Shown here one piece after another: positions 27,502 to 36,935 of a stretch of 64,000 nt of DNA. The notes below the pieces were generated by a model. It was not told where the DNA came from, made no database searches, and saw only the letters and a list, made by a program, of their open reading frames with translations. This DNA comes from Flavobacteriales bacterium (lineage in GTDB: Bacteria > Bacteroidota > Bacteroidia > Flavobacteriales > Schleiferiaceae). Position 1 is the stretch's first letter. The number at the start of each line of letters is the position of its first letter. Position numbers and translations under genes: made by a program. The stretch lies in the NCBI GenBank assembly GCA_017795025.1, contig CP051243.1:2876897-2940896 (forward strand), read 5' to 3'.

Positions 27502-27520
27502 TGTGGCCTATACTATTGGT

Positions 27521-28687
27521 ATGTCAAAACCCGATTTACATTTCAACTCCCTCACCATACATGGTGGCCAAAAGCCCGATCCCTCTACCGGGGCTGTAAT
27601 GCAACCTATTTTTCAAACTTCCACTTTTGCTCAAGCTGCACCTGGGGAGCATCAAGGTTATGAGTACGCTCGAAGTAAAAACCCCACCCGCAGCGCCTTG
27701 GAGAAATCCATTGCAAGTTTGGAGGCTGCGGCCCATGGTTTGGCATTTGGTAGTGGCTTAGCCGCGATCGACGCGGTGCTTAAATTGCTAAAACCGGGAG
27801 ATGAAGTTATCGCCAGCAACGATTTGTATGGAGGCACCTATCGTCTGTTCACTTCTACCTTTAAGCAGTTTGGAATTAAGTTTCAATTTGTGGATTTAGG
27901 AGAAGATGGAGCTTTAAAAGGAGCGCTAAATTCGGATTCCAAAATGCTGTGGATCGAGAGCCCTACCAATCCAATGATGAACATCGTTGATATTGCTGCC
28001 GTAGCAAAGGAAGCAAAGGAATCAGGCTTAGTAGTGGTGGTCGATAACACTTTTGCCAGCCCGTATTTGCAGCAACCCTTAAACCTGGGGGCCGATATTG
28101 TGATGCATAGTGCGACCAAGTATTTAGCCGGACATAGCGATGTGGTTTTAGGATTATTGGCCACAAATAGCGAGGTGCTGGCAGGGCGTTTAGCCTTTAT
28201 TCAAAACTCCAGCGGTGCCATTTGCGGCCCCATGGATGCCTTTCTTTGTTTGAGGGGAATCAAAACCCTTCATCTGCGAATGCAAAGGCATTGCGAAAAT
28301 GGTCGGGCCCTAGCCGAATATCTAAAGGAGCACCCAGAAGTTTCAGCGGTTTACTGGCCAGGCTTTAAAAATCATCCTGGACATAATGTTGCCAGTGCGC
28401 AAATGCGTGATTTTGGTGGAATGCTGAGCTTCCGCTTAAAGCAAGATACCAAGGAAGAGGCTGTTCGTTTTCTAAGGAAACTCCGGGTATTTACGCTGGC
28501 AGAATCCTTAGGTGGCGTAGAATCTTTAGCTGGTCATCCTGCCAGTATGACGCATGCCTCGCTACCGCCAGAGGAGCGCGCCCAATTGGGGATTAGTGAG
28601 GGATTGATTCGCCTCAGCGTAGGCGTGGAGGATATACGCGACCTAATAGCTGATGTAAGTCAAGCGCTTGATAATTTAAAATCTTAA
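27521..28687 (+). CDS. Cystathionine gamma-synthase/lyase family PLP enzyme
   Basis: This is a Cys/Met-metabolism PLP-dependent enzyme. It has the family landmarks YEYARSKNPTR, FGSGLAAI, SNDLYGGTYRLF and the PLP-lysine region HSATKYLAGHSDVV, and ends with ESLAGVES-like and LIRLSVGVED blocks. It should act in the cytosol in methionine or cysteine synthesis (transsulfuration). Sequence alone does not separate synthase (metB) from gamma- or beta-lyase. The ATG at 27521 is preferred to the GTG at 27503 because of the promoter element. The SDR gene follows after four bases. Confidence 0.9.
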   Translation: MSKPDLHFNSLTIHGGQKPDPSTGAVMQPIFQTSTFAQAAPGEHQGYEYARSKNPTRSALEKSIASLEAAAHGLAFGSGLAAIDAVLKLLKPGDEVIASNDLYGGTYRLFTSTFKQFGIKFQFVDLGEDGALKGALNSDSKMLWIESPTNPMMNIVDIAAVAKEAKESGLVVVVDNTFASPYLQQPLNLGADIVMHSATKYLAGHSDVVLGLLATNSEVLAGRLAFIQNSSGAICGPMDAFLCLRGIKTLHLRMQRHCENGRALAEYLKEHPEVSAVYWPGFKNHPGHNVASAQMRDFGGMLSFRLKQDTKEEAVRFLRKLRVFTLAESLGGVESLAGHPASMTHASLPPEERAQLGISEGLIRLSVGVEDIRDLIADVSQALDNLKS

Positions 28688-28691
28688 AGAC

Positions 28692-29411
28692 ATGAAAAAA
28701 CTATATATCACCGGGACTAGTTCCGGAATTGGAAAGGCTTTAGCAGAGGAGGCTTTGGCACAGGGGCATCGCGTAACCGGTTTTGCGCGTCGCAACCGCA
28801 TCAATCATCCTAATTACCGTCATATTAATATAGACCTCTCCGATTTAGATCATTATTCGGGGATTGGTTTTGAAGGTTTAACGGAGGACATTGAAGAAGT
28901 TATATTGGTGAATAATGCGGGAAATTTGGGACCCGTGAAACCAGTGGCCCATATTGATCCACGTCGTACAGCAGATGCCTATCATTTAAATTTGGTGGCA
29001 CCGAGCCTGCTCAGTAAACTCTTTCTGGAGAATCTTTCGGAGCAAACTCTGCCCAAAACCATTATCAATATTTCGAGCGGAGCGGCATCCTATCCGGTAA
29101 AGAGCTGGAGTGTGTATTGTGCTTCTAAAGCGGGACTGGCCATGTTTTCGGAGGTATTACGTCTCGATCATCCCGATATTCGGGTACATGCCATTTCCCC
29201 CGGAATTGTGGACACCGAAATGCAAGGTGAAATTCGAAGAACTCGGGCTGAGGACTTCCCCGATTTGCAACGATTTGTGGAGTATAAGCAAAACGACGAG
29301 TTGAGTTCGGCCCAAGAAGTAGCGCAAAAGATTTTATACATTCTTGATGCGCCCCAAAAGTTTACGGACGTGAAACTCAGCTTGCGCGACGTTCAACTGC
29401 CAAACTCTTAA
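28692..29411 (+). CDS. Short-chain dehydrogenase/reductase
   Basis: This is a classical SDR with the dinucleotide motif TGTSSGIGKA (about 8-17), NNAG (near 75), the catalytic Ser in NISSGAASYP and YCASK (Tyr/Lys). Residues FARRNR after the second strand suggest NADP(H). The overall pattern is closest to the sepiapterin-reductase or benzil-reductase group, but the substrate is not known. It lies four bases after the cystathionine synthase gene, so it is co-transcribed; a direct link to sulphur metabolism is not implied. Confidence 0.85.
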   Translation: MKKLYITGTSSGIGKALAEEALAQGHRVTGFARRNRINHPNYRHINIDLSDLDHYSGIGFEGLTEDIEEVILVNNAGNLGPVKPVAHIDPRRTADAYHLNLVAPSLLSKLFLENLSEQTLPKTIINISSGAASYPVKSWSVYCASKAGLAMFSEVLRLDHPDIRVHAISPGIVDTEMQGEIRRTRAEDFPDLQRFVEYKQNDELSSAQEVAQKILYILDAPQKFTDVKLSLRDVQLPNS

Positions 29412-29491
29412 ACTTTTCTTAAAGACCTAGAAGGGCTTAAACCTTAGGGCTAAAAAGTACTCTTAGGAGCAAATACTAAATATTGAAAATC

Positions 29492-29866
29492 ATGAAGAAA
29501 TTAGTTTTTGCTCTAGCCTTAGGCATATTTGCATTGCCTGTTTTTGCTCAAGAAGGCCCTCGTGATGGCGCCGATCGTAGTCCAGAAGAAAGGGCTAAAA
29601 TGATGGTGCGGAAAATGGCCGAGGAATTAAATTTAAACGACGATCAAATTGAGGCGATCAAGCCGCTTTTAGTGGAGTTCCAAAAGGAGCGTGCGGAGGC
29701 CAAGCAGGCCGATAAAAAAAGACATGAGGAAATGCGCGAAAAGTTATCTACCATCTTAACTGAAGAGCAGATGGAAAAGCTTGAAGCCAAAATGAAGGAG
29801 CGTCGCAAAAAGATGCGCAAGCACCGCATGCTTGCCGAGCCTCAACTTGAGTCTCAAGATCAATAG
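29492..29866 (+). CDS. Small periplasmic Spy/CpxP-like protein
   Basis: A signal peptide ends at FAQ (about residue 20). The rest is a highly charged helical protein with an LNLNDDQIEAIKPLL segment and an ILTEEQMEKLEAKM repeat that resembles the LTxxQ motif of Spy/CpxP. Such proteins act as periplasmic chaperones or stress sensors. The ATG at 29492 begins the signal peptide; a TTG three codons earlier is less likely. A terminator follows. Confidence 0.7.
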   Translation: MKKLVFALALGIFALPVFAQEGPRDGADRSPEERAKMMVRKMAEELNLNDDQIEAIKPLLVEFQKERAEAKQADKKRHEEMREKLSTILTEEQMEKLEAKMKERRKKMRKHRMLAEPQLESQDQ

Positions 29867-29882
29867 TTGAGCGCTAAGATTT

Positions 29883-29913
29883 AACCCCTAAGCTAAGGTT
29901 TAGGGGTTTTTTT
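29883..29913 (+). terminator. Rho-independent terminator after Spy-like gene
   Basis: AACCCCTAA pairs with TTAGGGGTT (29900-29908) around a GCTAAGGT-type loop, followed by a T-run. It lies 17 bases past the stop. Confidence 0.85.
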
Positions 29914-30012
29914 ATTGTCAATTTTTAGCCTAAAAGCTGCCGAATATCAGTCTACACCAAGCCTTTGTTTAGTACTTTGCGGTGTTTTAAAACCTATCAA
30001 AAGAAAGATTCC

Positions 30013-31563
30013 ATGGCAAGCATGCAGGATAAGATCAAAGATCTTGAAGCAAAAATTGAGGAAGCTCAATTAGGTGGAGGGCAAAAGCGAATTGATGCCC
30101 AACACGCAAAAGGAAAACTTACCGCAAGGGAGCGTGTTCATTTTTTATTGGATGAAGGAAGTTTTGAGGAAACGGGCATGCTAGTGAAGCACCGCTCTAA
30201 TTTCTTCGGCCTCGATAAACAGCAATTTTTAGGGGACGGCGTAGTAACTGGTTACGGTACTATTGATGGGCGCTTGGTGTATGTTTTTGCCCAAGATTTC
30301 ACCGTCCTTGGAGGCTCTCTAGCAGAGGCGCATGCTGAGAAGATTTGTCAGGTAATGGATCTTGCCATGAAAAACGGAGCACCAGTAATTGGCTTAAACG
30401 ATTCTGGTGGTGCTCGTATTCAAGAAGGGGTGGTTTCCTTGGGGGGCTACGCTGATATTTTTTACCGCAACACCCGCGCTAGTGGCGTTATTCCGCAACT
30501 AAGCGCGATTATGGGACCTTGTGCTGGGGGGGCCGTTTACTCGCCCGCTTTAACCGACTTTATCGGGATGGTAGAAGGTACTAGCTATATGTTTGTTACT
30601 GGACCTAATGTGGTGAAAACGGTAACCCACGAGGAAGTGACTTCTGAGGAACTCGGTGGAGCTTCTGCGCATAGTACAAAATCAGGGGTGACTCAATTTA
30701 CCTATAGCAACGAGATGGCCCTGATTAAAGGCTTTAGGAAGTTACTATCCTACATTCCACAAAATTGCGAAGAGGAAGCACCCGCTATTGCCTATGAAGC
30801 AGGTGATGAAGAACGCCCCGCCCTAAATGAAATCATCCCTGAAAACCCCAATCAACCTTACGACATTCGTGAGGTAATTGATGGCGTAGTTGATGAAGAT
30901 AGCTTCTTGGAAGTGCACAAGGATTTCGCCCAGAATATTGTAGTTGGTTTTGCACGAATCGCCGGTAAGTCTATCGGAATTGTGGCGAATCAACCGGCTT
31001 ATTTAGCGGGGGTTTTAGATATCGACTCCTCCACCAAAGGCGCGCGATTTGTGCGTTTCTGCGACAGCTTTAATATTCCTCTGTTGGTGTTTGAAGATGT
31101 TCCCGGATTTTTGCCTGGTACCGATCAGGAGTGGAATGCCATCATTACTAATGGAGCGAAATTACTATACGCTTTTAGTGAAGCCACTGTTCCACGGATT
31201 ACTGTAATTACCCGGAAGGCTTATGGTGGTGCCTATGATGTAATGAACTCTAAGCATATTGGGGCCGACCTTAACTATGCTTGGCCTTCGGCCGAAATTG
31301 CTGTGATGGGAGCTAAAGGAGCGGCCGAAATTATCTTCCGTAAAGAAATTGCCGCGGCCGATGACCCCGAGGCGAAGCTCAAAGAAAAAGAAGAAGAGTA
31401 CGCTTCCATATTCGCTAATCCCTATCGCGCGGCCTCCAGAGGCTATGTGGATCAAGTGATTCGTCCGGACGAAACCCGTAAAAAGCTGATTAAAGCCTTT
31501 AAGATGCTTGAGAATAAGGTGGATACTTTACCCAAAAAGAAACATGGGAATATTCCACTTTAA
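30013..31563 (+). CDS. Acyl-CoA carboxylase beta subunit (propionyl-CoA carboxylase type)
   Basis: This carboxyltransferase transfers CO2 from biotin to an acyl-CoA such as propionyl-CoA. Landmarks are [53 protein letters not shown] and [16 protein letters not shown]. It has about 515 residues, the usual length. The frame is open to 29965, but the ATG at 30013 fits the family's start. No biotin carboxylase or biotin-carrier gene is adjacent, so the other subunits must be elsewhere. A terminator follows. Confidence 0.9.
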   Translation: MASMQDKIKDLEAKIEEAQLGGGQKRIDAQHAKGKLTARERVHFLLDEGSFEETGMLVKHRSNFFGLDKQQFLGDGVVTGYGTIDGRLVYVFAQDFTVLGGSLAEAHAEKICQVMDLAMKNGAPVIGLNDSGGARIQEGVVSLGGYADIFYRNTRASGVIPQLSAIMGPCAGGAVYSPALTDFIGMVEGTSYMFVTGPNVVKTVTHEEVTSEELGGASAHSTKSGVTQFTYSNEMALIKGFRKLLSYIPQNCEEEAPAIAYEAGDEERPALNEIIPENPNQPYDIREVIDGVVDEDSFLEVHKDFAQNIVVGFARIAGKSIGIVANQPAYLAGVLDIDSSTKGARFVRFCDSFNIPLLVFEDVPGFLPGTDQEWNAIITNGAKLLYAFSEATVPRITVITRKAYGGAYDVMNSKHIGADLNYAWPSAEIAVMGAKGAAEIIFRKEIAAADDPEAKLKEKEEEYASIFANPYRAASRGYVDQVIRPDETRKKLIKAFKMLENKVDTLPKKKHGNIPL

Positions 31564-31587
31564 GAATGTTAAAGTTAAGATAGAAGG

Positions 31588-31615
31588 AGCGTCCCAGTTT
31601 GGGGCGCTTTTTTTA
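31588..31615 (+). terminator. Rho-independent terminator after acyl-CoA carboxylase gene
   Basis: AGCGTCCC pairs with GGGGCGCT (31601-31608) around an AGTTT loop, followed by seven T. It lies 25 bases beyond the stop. Confidence 0.85.
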
Positions 31616-31679
31616 TTCTGTACTTTCCGAAAGCTAAAACTTTAGGACCCCAAAAGGGTTAAACGAAAAAACACCCATT

Positions 31680-32291
31680 ATGAAATTAAAACTTCAACTA
31701 GTATCACTGATTGCCATCTTAGGCTTAGCTATGGCTTTTAAAGGCGACAAGCCCCTTTTGGCCTTTGGTGCAGAAGCGCCCCTTGCGGATGTGAAAATGG
31801 AAGACATTTCTGGAGCAAGCTATAGCCTGGATGACCTTAAAAAGGAGAATGGCTTATTGGTCATCTTTAGCTGTAATACTTGTCCCTTTGTATTAGGATG
31901 GGAGGATCAGTACCCTAAATTGAAAGAGCAGGCCGATGCTCATAATATAGGGATGGTTTTGGTGAACAGTAATGAGAAAAAACGCGAAGGTGACGACAGC
32001 ATGGAAGCCATGAAAAAACATGCTAAGGAAGCCGGATATACCATGCCTTATGTGGTGGATGCGAATAATCGTTTAGCGGATGCCTTTGGCGCACGCACCA
32101 CTCCACATGTATTTATGTTTAACGCTGCGATGGAATTGGTGTATCGAGGCAGTATAAACGATAAGTATGAAAATCGTTCGAAAGAAGCCGAAGAACATTT
32201 TTTAATGGAAGCCATTGAAGCTCTTGGCGCGGGAAAAGAAATTGACCCGGCCGATACCCGCGAGCTCGGTTGCTCCATTAAGCGGGTTTAA
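31680..32291 (+). CDS. Secreted thioredoxin/redoxin-family protein
   Basis: A signal-like hydrophobic N-terminus (1-20) leads to a thioredoxin-fold domain with a CxxC site, Cys65 and Cys68 (SCNTCPF), a GMVLVNSNE strand and a cis-Pro region RTTPHVFMF. The layout matches the peroxiredoxin-like AhpC/TSA group common in Bacteroidota. It probably acts in the periplasm in disulphide reduction or peroxide removal; the substrate is unknown. It appears to have its own transcript. Confidence 0.82.
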   Translation: MKLKLQLVSLIAILGLAMAFKGDKPLLAFGAEAPLADVKMEDISGASYSLDDLKKENGLLVIFSCNTCPFVLGWEDQYPKLKEQADAHNIGMVLVNSNEKKREGDDSMEAMKKHAKEAGYTMPYVVDANNRLADAFGARTTPHVFMFNAAMELVYRGSINDKYENRSKEAEEHFLMEAIEALGAGKEIDPADTRELGCSIKRV

Positions 32292-32340
32292 GCGATAAAA
32301 TTTAATTTCTTCAATTGCGTTTCTTGTTCAAATTAAGGGA

Positions 32341-33837
32341 ATGAGGAACGCAATTTTTTTTGGTCTTTGGCTGGTTTACTATCTAATCTTTTGGCAAGAA
32401 GCAGCCGGATTAAACCTCGCTTTGTTTGCCATTTTATTGGTGATCGGCGCTAAATGGCATCGGCAGTCTTGGCGCTTGCAAAGTGGGGAAGGGTATTACT
32501 TAGCGGCCATAGGCCTTAGCCTTTTTGGAGTCTTGTTTATCAACTCCGGACTCAGCATTGCTGTTTTAATAATCGTAAGTTTTAGCTATTACAGCTTTAT
32601 TGGTGGGCCGCGTAAAAGTCCGCTCGAGCATTTCTTTTATGCCATTCTCCGGATGTTTAATGTCCAACAACCTCTATTGGTCGAAAAGTTGGGTAAAGGA
32701 CCAAAGGGAATACGTGGACTGCAAAGCTTCTTAAAGCTGGTTTTCCTTCCTCTGGTGATTTTCCTTTTGTTCTTTATGTTATTCCGAGCGGGTAATCCGA
32801 TTTTTAAGGAATGGAGCGATGTGTTCTCTAAGCAGTTTTGGTATTTGTTTGAAGACTTCTCCTGGGCATTGTTCTGGTTTCTCAGCCTCGGATTTCTTCT
32901 TTTACGATCGGTGTTTTTAGCCCAGCGTGCTTGGCCCAGTTTATGGACCGAGCAAGAATTTATTCAAAGGGGAGCTCGACGCGGAAAAAGAAAAGGCCTC
33001 AGTATTTTAGGCTTAAAGCGCGAATACCGCATGGCGCTTATGGTTTTTACCTCACTAAACCTCTTGTTGTTAAGCGTTAACCTGATTGATATCCGCTGGT
33101 TCTGGTTTGGCTTTGAGGTACCCAATCAATTTAGTTTAAAGGAGTTTTTACATGAAGGGGTAGCGTATTTAATTGCCTCATTGCTCCTGGCCGCAGCGGT
33201 GGTATTCTTCTACTTTCGAAATAACCTCAATTTTTATCCTGCCAATAAGGCCCTCAAGGTTTTGGGTCAAGTATGGATTATCCAGAATGCCATTTTAGCC
33301 CTATCGGTTTGTTTACGCACTTACTATTACATCGATTTTCATGGCATCGCTTATGGTCGTATTGTGGTGCTCAGTACCTTGGTTTTGGTCTTATTTGGAT
33401 TGTTCCTCTTGCATCGTAAACTGTCTAAGTATCATACTTCGGCTACTGTTTTTCGTCGGGTTTCATTATTCGGAATGATGTTGTTGGCCTCGCTATCGGT
33501 GGTCGACTGGGATCGATACATCAGCCGGTTTAATCTGGCCCATGATCGAATAAATGAGATAGATGTAGATAATTACCTCAGGATGCATCCTCGCACATAT
33601 CCCATGCTCTACGAAAACCTCAATCGGGTGCAAGCGCAAATTTCCTCTCATCAGCAAAACAAGCGCACCTGGATTCATTATGAGGATATTGATGCCTTTA
33701 AAGAGCGACTAGATCAATACAGTCGAAGCTTCATAAATCAGGAACAAGTACAAGGATTTTGGTCTTGGAACTATGCCGACGCATCTGCCTTAAGGCAATT
33801 AAGCGAATACCAAAGCGATGAAAAAGCGGGGACTTAA
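32341..33837 (+). CDS. DUF4173-type polytopic membrane protein
   Basis: About twelve hydrophobic segments cover residues 1-390, followed by a C-terminal soluble tail of about 100 residues with the DWDRYISRFNLAHDRINEIDVDNYL region that characterises DUF4173. No catalytic motif is recognised, so the function is unknown. It lies 49 bases after the redoxin gene, so it may be co-transcribed with it. Confidence 0.7.
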   Translation: MRNAIFFGLWLVYYLIFWQEAAGLNLALFAILLVIGAKWHRQSWRLQSGEGYYLAAIGLSLFGVLFINSGLSIAVLIIVSFSYYSFIGGPRKSPLEHFFYAILRMFNVQQPLLVEKLGKGPKGIRGLQSFLKLVFLPLVIFLLFFMLFRAGNPIFKEWSDVFSKQFWYLFEDFSWALFWFLSLGFLLLRSVFLAQRAWPSLWTEQEFIQRGARRGKRKGLSILGLKREYRMALMVFTSLNLLLLSVNLIDIRWFWFGFEVPNQFSLKEFLHEGVAYLIASLLLAAAVVFFYFRNNLNFYPANKALKVLGQVWIIQNAILALSVCLRTYYYIDFHGIAYGRIVVLSTLVLVLFGLFLLHRKLSKYHTSATVFRRVSLFGMMLLASLSVVDWDRYISRFNLAHDRINEIDVDNYLRMHPRTYPMLYENLNRVQAQISSHQQNKRTWIHYEDIDAFKERLDQYSRSFINQEQVQGFWSWNYADASALRQLSEYQSDEKAGT

Positions 33838-33852
33838 GTCTATTATCCTTCG

Positions 33853-33860
33853 TACTTTTG
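33853..33860 (+). promoter_or_regulatory. Bacteroidota -7 element (TACTTTTG) of purQ
   Basis: An exact TAnnTTTG match sits 21 bases before the purQ ATG at 33882 and just after the DUF4173 stop. It overlaps a possible TTG start at 33858, which is therefore unlikely to be used. Confidence 0.6.
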
Positions 33861-33881
33861 CCGAAGCAAAAATTCAAGACT

Positions 33882-34577
33882 ATGAAAATTGGGGTAGTAG
33901 TATTTCCTGGTAGTAATTGTGATCAAGATATGATCTACACTTTACGCCAAATGAATCATGAGGTGGTAGAGCTTTGGCATAAAGATACCGACCTTAAGGG
34001 TGCAGAAATGGTGGTGCTACCCGGAGGCTTTTCCTATGGTGATTATTTACGCAGCGGCGCGATTGCCCGCTTTTCACCAATTATGGAAGAGGTAATTCAA
34101 TTTGCTAAGCAAGGGGGTTTTGTGTTGGGAGTATGTAATGGTTTCCAGGTTTTATGTGAAAGTGGATTACTGCCAGGAACCTTATTGCACAATACCAGTC
34201 ATACCTTCATTTGTAAAAATGTGCACTTAAAGGCAGTATCGAGCTCTGCAGCAATTTCTGCTGGTTTGGCAAAAGATCGTACTTACATCATCCCTATAGC
34301 GCACGGTGAAGGCCGTTACCACATTGATGAGGAAGGTTATAAGTCTTTACAGGAAAATGATCAAATATTGTTTCAGTACGCTGCAGCTGATGGCAGTGTA
34401 GGCGCCGAAAGTAACGTAAATGGATCCTTAGCTAATATTGCGGGAGTATGTAATTTGGCTAAGAACGTTTTTGGTATGATGCCTCACCCCGAACGGGCAG
34501 CCGATGCTAATTTGGGTAATGAAGATGGAGCGGCTTTGTTTAAAAGCCTATTTGAAAACTTAAGCGTTTCCGTTTAG
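33882..34577 (+). CDS. purQ: Phosphoribosylformylglycinamidine synthase subunit PurQ
   Basis: This is the glutaminase subunit of FGAM synthase, step four of purine synthesis. It supplies ammonia from glutamine to PurL. The family start VVVFPGSNCDQD, the glutaminase loop with nucleophile Cys85 in GVCNGFQV, HGEGRY and MPHPERA are all present. The ATG at 33882 gives the normal N-terminus. PurL and PurS genes are not in the window. A bidirectional-looking terminator follows. Confidence 0.95.
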   Translation: MKIGVVVFPGSNCDQDMIYTLRQMNHEVVELWHKDTDLKGAEMVVLPGGFSYGDYLRSGAIARFSPIMEEVIQFAKQGGFVLGVCNGFQVLCESGLLPGTLLHNTSHTFICKNVHLKAVSSSAAISAGLAKDRTYIIPIAHGEGRYHIDEEGYKSLQENDQILFQYAAADGSVGAESNVNGSLANIAGVCNLAKNVFGMMPHPERAADANLGNEDGAALFKSLFENLSVSV

Positions 34578-34597
34578 ACTAATCATATTGAATGAAA

Positions 34598-34625
34598 AAG
34601 GCCGCAATTACTGCGGCCTTTTTTG
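34598..34625 (+). terminator. Rho-independent terminator after purQ (possibly bidirectional)
   Basis: AAGGCCGCA pairs with TGCGGCCTT (34612-34620) around an ATTAC loop, with a T-run on the right and an A-run on the left. It may therefore also stop minus-strand transcription from the XRE gene. Confidence 0.88.
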
Positions 34626-34695
34626 TTGAACTCCTAATTACTTAGGTACTTTGAGAAGGAATCCTATACTCGTAGGAAGGCTTGATTGCTCTTTA

Positions 34696-35055
34696 TTAAG
34701 CACTGCGTGGTTTGATACCTTCTAGCAAGCCCATGAGCTCTTCGTTTTGCCGAGCCACGATATAAAGGTTGTATCCCAACCTTTCTTCCCATTGCGTTTT
34801 TGCAGCGGGGCTCTGGCTGTAAGGCTTTTTTGCACTTGGCTTGGCTTCCACATTCTCTTTAAAAAAGAATTGAGGGTCGGTATCTAGGTAATTCATGATT
34901 TGGATAAAGCGATCGAGGCTGAGCTTCGTTTGACCTTTTTCCATTTTGGCATAACTGCTCTGACTAAGACCTAGGGCTTCGGCAAGCTCCGACTGTTTGA
35001 TTTGGCGTACCTGGCGAAGGCCTCGGATACGTTGGCAGATTTCTTGGGCATTCAT
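34696..35055 (-). CDS. XRE-family transcriptional regulator
   Basis: The N-terminal 65 residues are a Cro/CI helix-turn-helix: LRQVRQIKQSELAEALGLSQSSYAKMEKGQ, then LSLDRFIQIMNYL. The rest (about 70-119) is polar and unassigned. It has 119 residues and is transcribed leftwards on its own. A TACTTTG element (35080-35074, minus strand) lies 18 bases before the start, and an inverted repeat at 35122-35145 upstream is a candidate operator. The target genes are unknown; the adjacent CLC gene is one possibility. Confidence 0.85.
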   Translation of the reverse strand: MNAQEICQRIRGLRQVRQIKQSELAEALGLSQSSYAKMEKGQTKLSLDRFIQIMNYLDTDPQFFFKENVEAKPSAKKPYSQSPAAKTQWEERLGYNLYIVARQNEELMGLLEGIKPRSA

Positions 35056-35121
35056 TTATTAACTATTTGAACCCAAAGTAAAATATTGCCTTGCGCAACT
35101 TCTGTAGAAATAAATGCTTTC

Positions 35122-35145
35122 CCTTGTATGATTTATACTACAAGG
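35122..35145. promoter_or_regulatory. Inverted repeat CCTTGTA-N10-TACAAGG, candidate operator
   Basis: Perfect 7-base arms (35122-35128 and 35139-35145) flank a 10-base AT-rich spacer between the CLC stop and the XRE gene's promoter region. There is no T-run, so it is not a typical terminator. Binding by the XRE protein is only a suggestion. Confidence 0.35.
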
Positions 35146-35162
35146 ATTTCAGATTTTAACTT

Positions 35163-36935
35163 CTAGCTGAACTCCATCAGCTTGCGACGGTAAACCGAGA
35201 AGAGTTTACTCTTACTCACAAAGCCAATATACTTTCCTTCTTCAACCACGGGAAGGTTCCAGGCTCCGGTCGATTGAAACTTCTTCATCACCTGATTCAT
35301 GTTTTCCGTGCTCTCAATTAAAGCAGGAGGAGGGCTCATCAGCTCCGAAACAAAAGTTTCTTCATAGCGCTCGCTCTCAAACATAATACCCCTAAAGTCA
35401 TCGAGGGTTAATACCCCTACCAGTCCGCCATTTTCATCAATCACCGGAAACAAGTTTCGTCGCGATTTACTCACCACCTTCACTAATTCGCCCAAGTTCA
35501 TTTCGGGAGAAACCTTTTTAAAATCGTTTTCGATGACCTTTTTAAGGTTTAGGAGGGTAAGAATTGCATGGTCCTTATTATGGGTAATGAGCTCCCCTCG
35601 CTTGGCGAGCTGCATGTTATAAATAGAGAACGGCATCAAGTTTCGGGTAACCAAATAAGAAATGGTTGAAACCGTCATTAGGGGTAAGAACAAATTGTAC
35701 CCCGCCGTAATTTCAGCAATCATAAATATCGCGGTAAGCGGAGCATGTAGTACTCCCGCCATTAGGCCCGCCATACCTACCAAGGCAAAATTGGTGGTGT
35801 TAATCTCGGCAATTCCGAACTCTACAATAATAAAGGCGAACACAAAACCCAAAGAGGAGCCCACAAAAAGCGAAGGTGCAAAAATGCCGCCCACCCCACC
35901 GGCACCCATGGTAAATACCGAGGCAAAAATCTTGATGAAAACCAAGCCCAATAGCAGACCCATTATTAAATAGGGTCCCTCAAAATTTTGGAATAAGAAG
36001 CTTTGCTCTACAATCGACAGTACATCGCCGTTAAGTAAGGCGTTAATGGTTTGATAGCCTTCACCATATAGTGGTGGCACCAACCAAATACTCAAACCCA
36101 AGCCTATTCCGCCAATGAGCAACTTCTTGTACTTACTCCGAATTTTCGTGAAGTAATCATCGAAAAAGAAATAGACCTTATTAAAGTAAACGGAAACTAA
36201 GGCGGTGAGGACTCCCAAAATTAGATACCAATGCAAGTCGCCAACCCGAAAGGGATCTAAAGAGGAGTAGTGGAATAGTGAGTCGTTTCCTTCAATAAAA
36301 ATGGAGGTCACCGCTCCCGAAACGGAGGCAAGTAACAAGGGGACCAGCGAAGCTAGAGTAAGGTCGAGGCTAAAAATTTCGATGGTAAAAATAATGGCGG
36401 CAATGGGCGCATTAAAGATGGAGGAAATAGCTCCGGCCGTAGCGCAGCCTATCATTAAAATGCGTTGCCTAAAATTAAGGTGCATCATTCGGCCCAAATT
36501 GCTGCCAATGGCCGAGCCGGTGCTCACCGTGGGCCCCTCTAATCCTACCGAGCCCCCAAAACCAACGGTAAAGGCCGAAGTAATGACCGAGGCAAACATT
36601 TTATACGGACGCAAAAACCCACTGCGTCGAGAGATGGCAAAAAGGGTAGAGGGAATCCCTTCGCCAACATTGCCCTTAATCCGTGATTTAACGAGCAGGG
36701 TTAAGCCAATGCCTATAATGGGAAAGGCGAAGTAATAGATATTGAAATAAGGATCTACAAAATCAGAATGGATAAACTCTTGGATAAAGTGGGTGGTGTT
36801 TTTAAGTAAAACGGCCACCAATCCGGAGATCAACCCCACTACTACGCTTAGCAATAGGATAAAGCGATCTTGCCGGATGTTCTTAGCTCTCCAGAAAAGA
36901 AATTTACCCAGTATACTCTGCGGTTTTTGTCCCAT
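35163..36935 (-). CDS. CLC-type chloride channel/antiporter with CBS domains
   Basis: This 590-residue membrane protein has the CLC selectivity motifs GEGIP, GLEGP (the gating Glu is present) and GIFAP, and Glu in IFTIEIF at the place of the internal proton glutamate. Both glutamates favour Cl-/H+ exchange rather than a pure channel. Two CBS domains at the C-terminus (about 455-585, with GVLTLDDFRGIMF and GFVSKSKLFS) may sense nucleotides. Its ATG follows the aspS stop with no gap (TAA then ATG), so the two are co-transcribed. Confidence 0.9.
   Translation of the reverse strand: MGQKPQSILGKFLFWRAKNIRQDRFILLLSVVVGLISGLVAVLLKNTTHFIQEFIHSDFVDPYFNIYYFAFPIIGIGLTLLVKSRIKGNVGEGIPSTLFAISRRSGFLRPYKMFASVITSAFTVGFGGSVGLEGPTVSTGSAIGSNLGRMMHLNFRQRILMIGCATAGAISSIFNAPIAAIIFTIEIFSLDLTLASLVPLLLASVSGAVTSIFIEGNDSLFHYSSLDPFRVGDLHWYLILGVLTALVSVYFNKVYFFFDDYFTKIRSKYKKLLIGGIGLGLSIWLVPPLYGEGYQTINALLNGDVLSIVEQSFLFQNFEGPYLIMGLLLGLVFIKIFASVFTMGAGGVGGIFAPSLFVGSSLGFVFAFIIVEFGIAEINTTNFALVGMAGLMAGVLHAPLTAIFMIAEITAGYNLFLPLMTVSTISYLVTRNLMPFSIYNMQLAKRGELITHNKDHAILTLLNLKKVIENDFKKVSPEMNLGELVKVVSKSRRNLFPVIDENGGLVGVLTLDDFRGIMFESERYEETFVSELMSPPPALIESTENMNQVMKKFQSTGAWNLPVVEEGKYIGFVSKSKLFSVYRRKLMEFS

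Noticed and set aside
35122-35145. Reading the inverted repeat as a terminator of the CLC gene
   Set aside because: There is no T-run on either side and the stem is short, so a terminator is unlikely.
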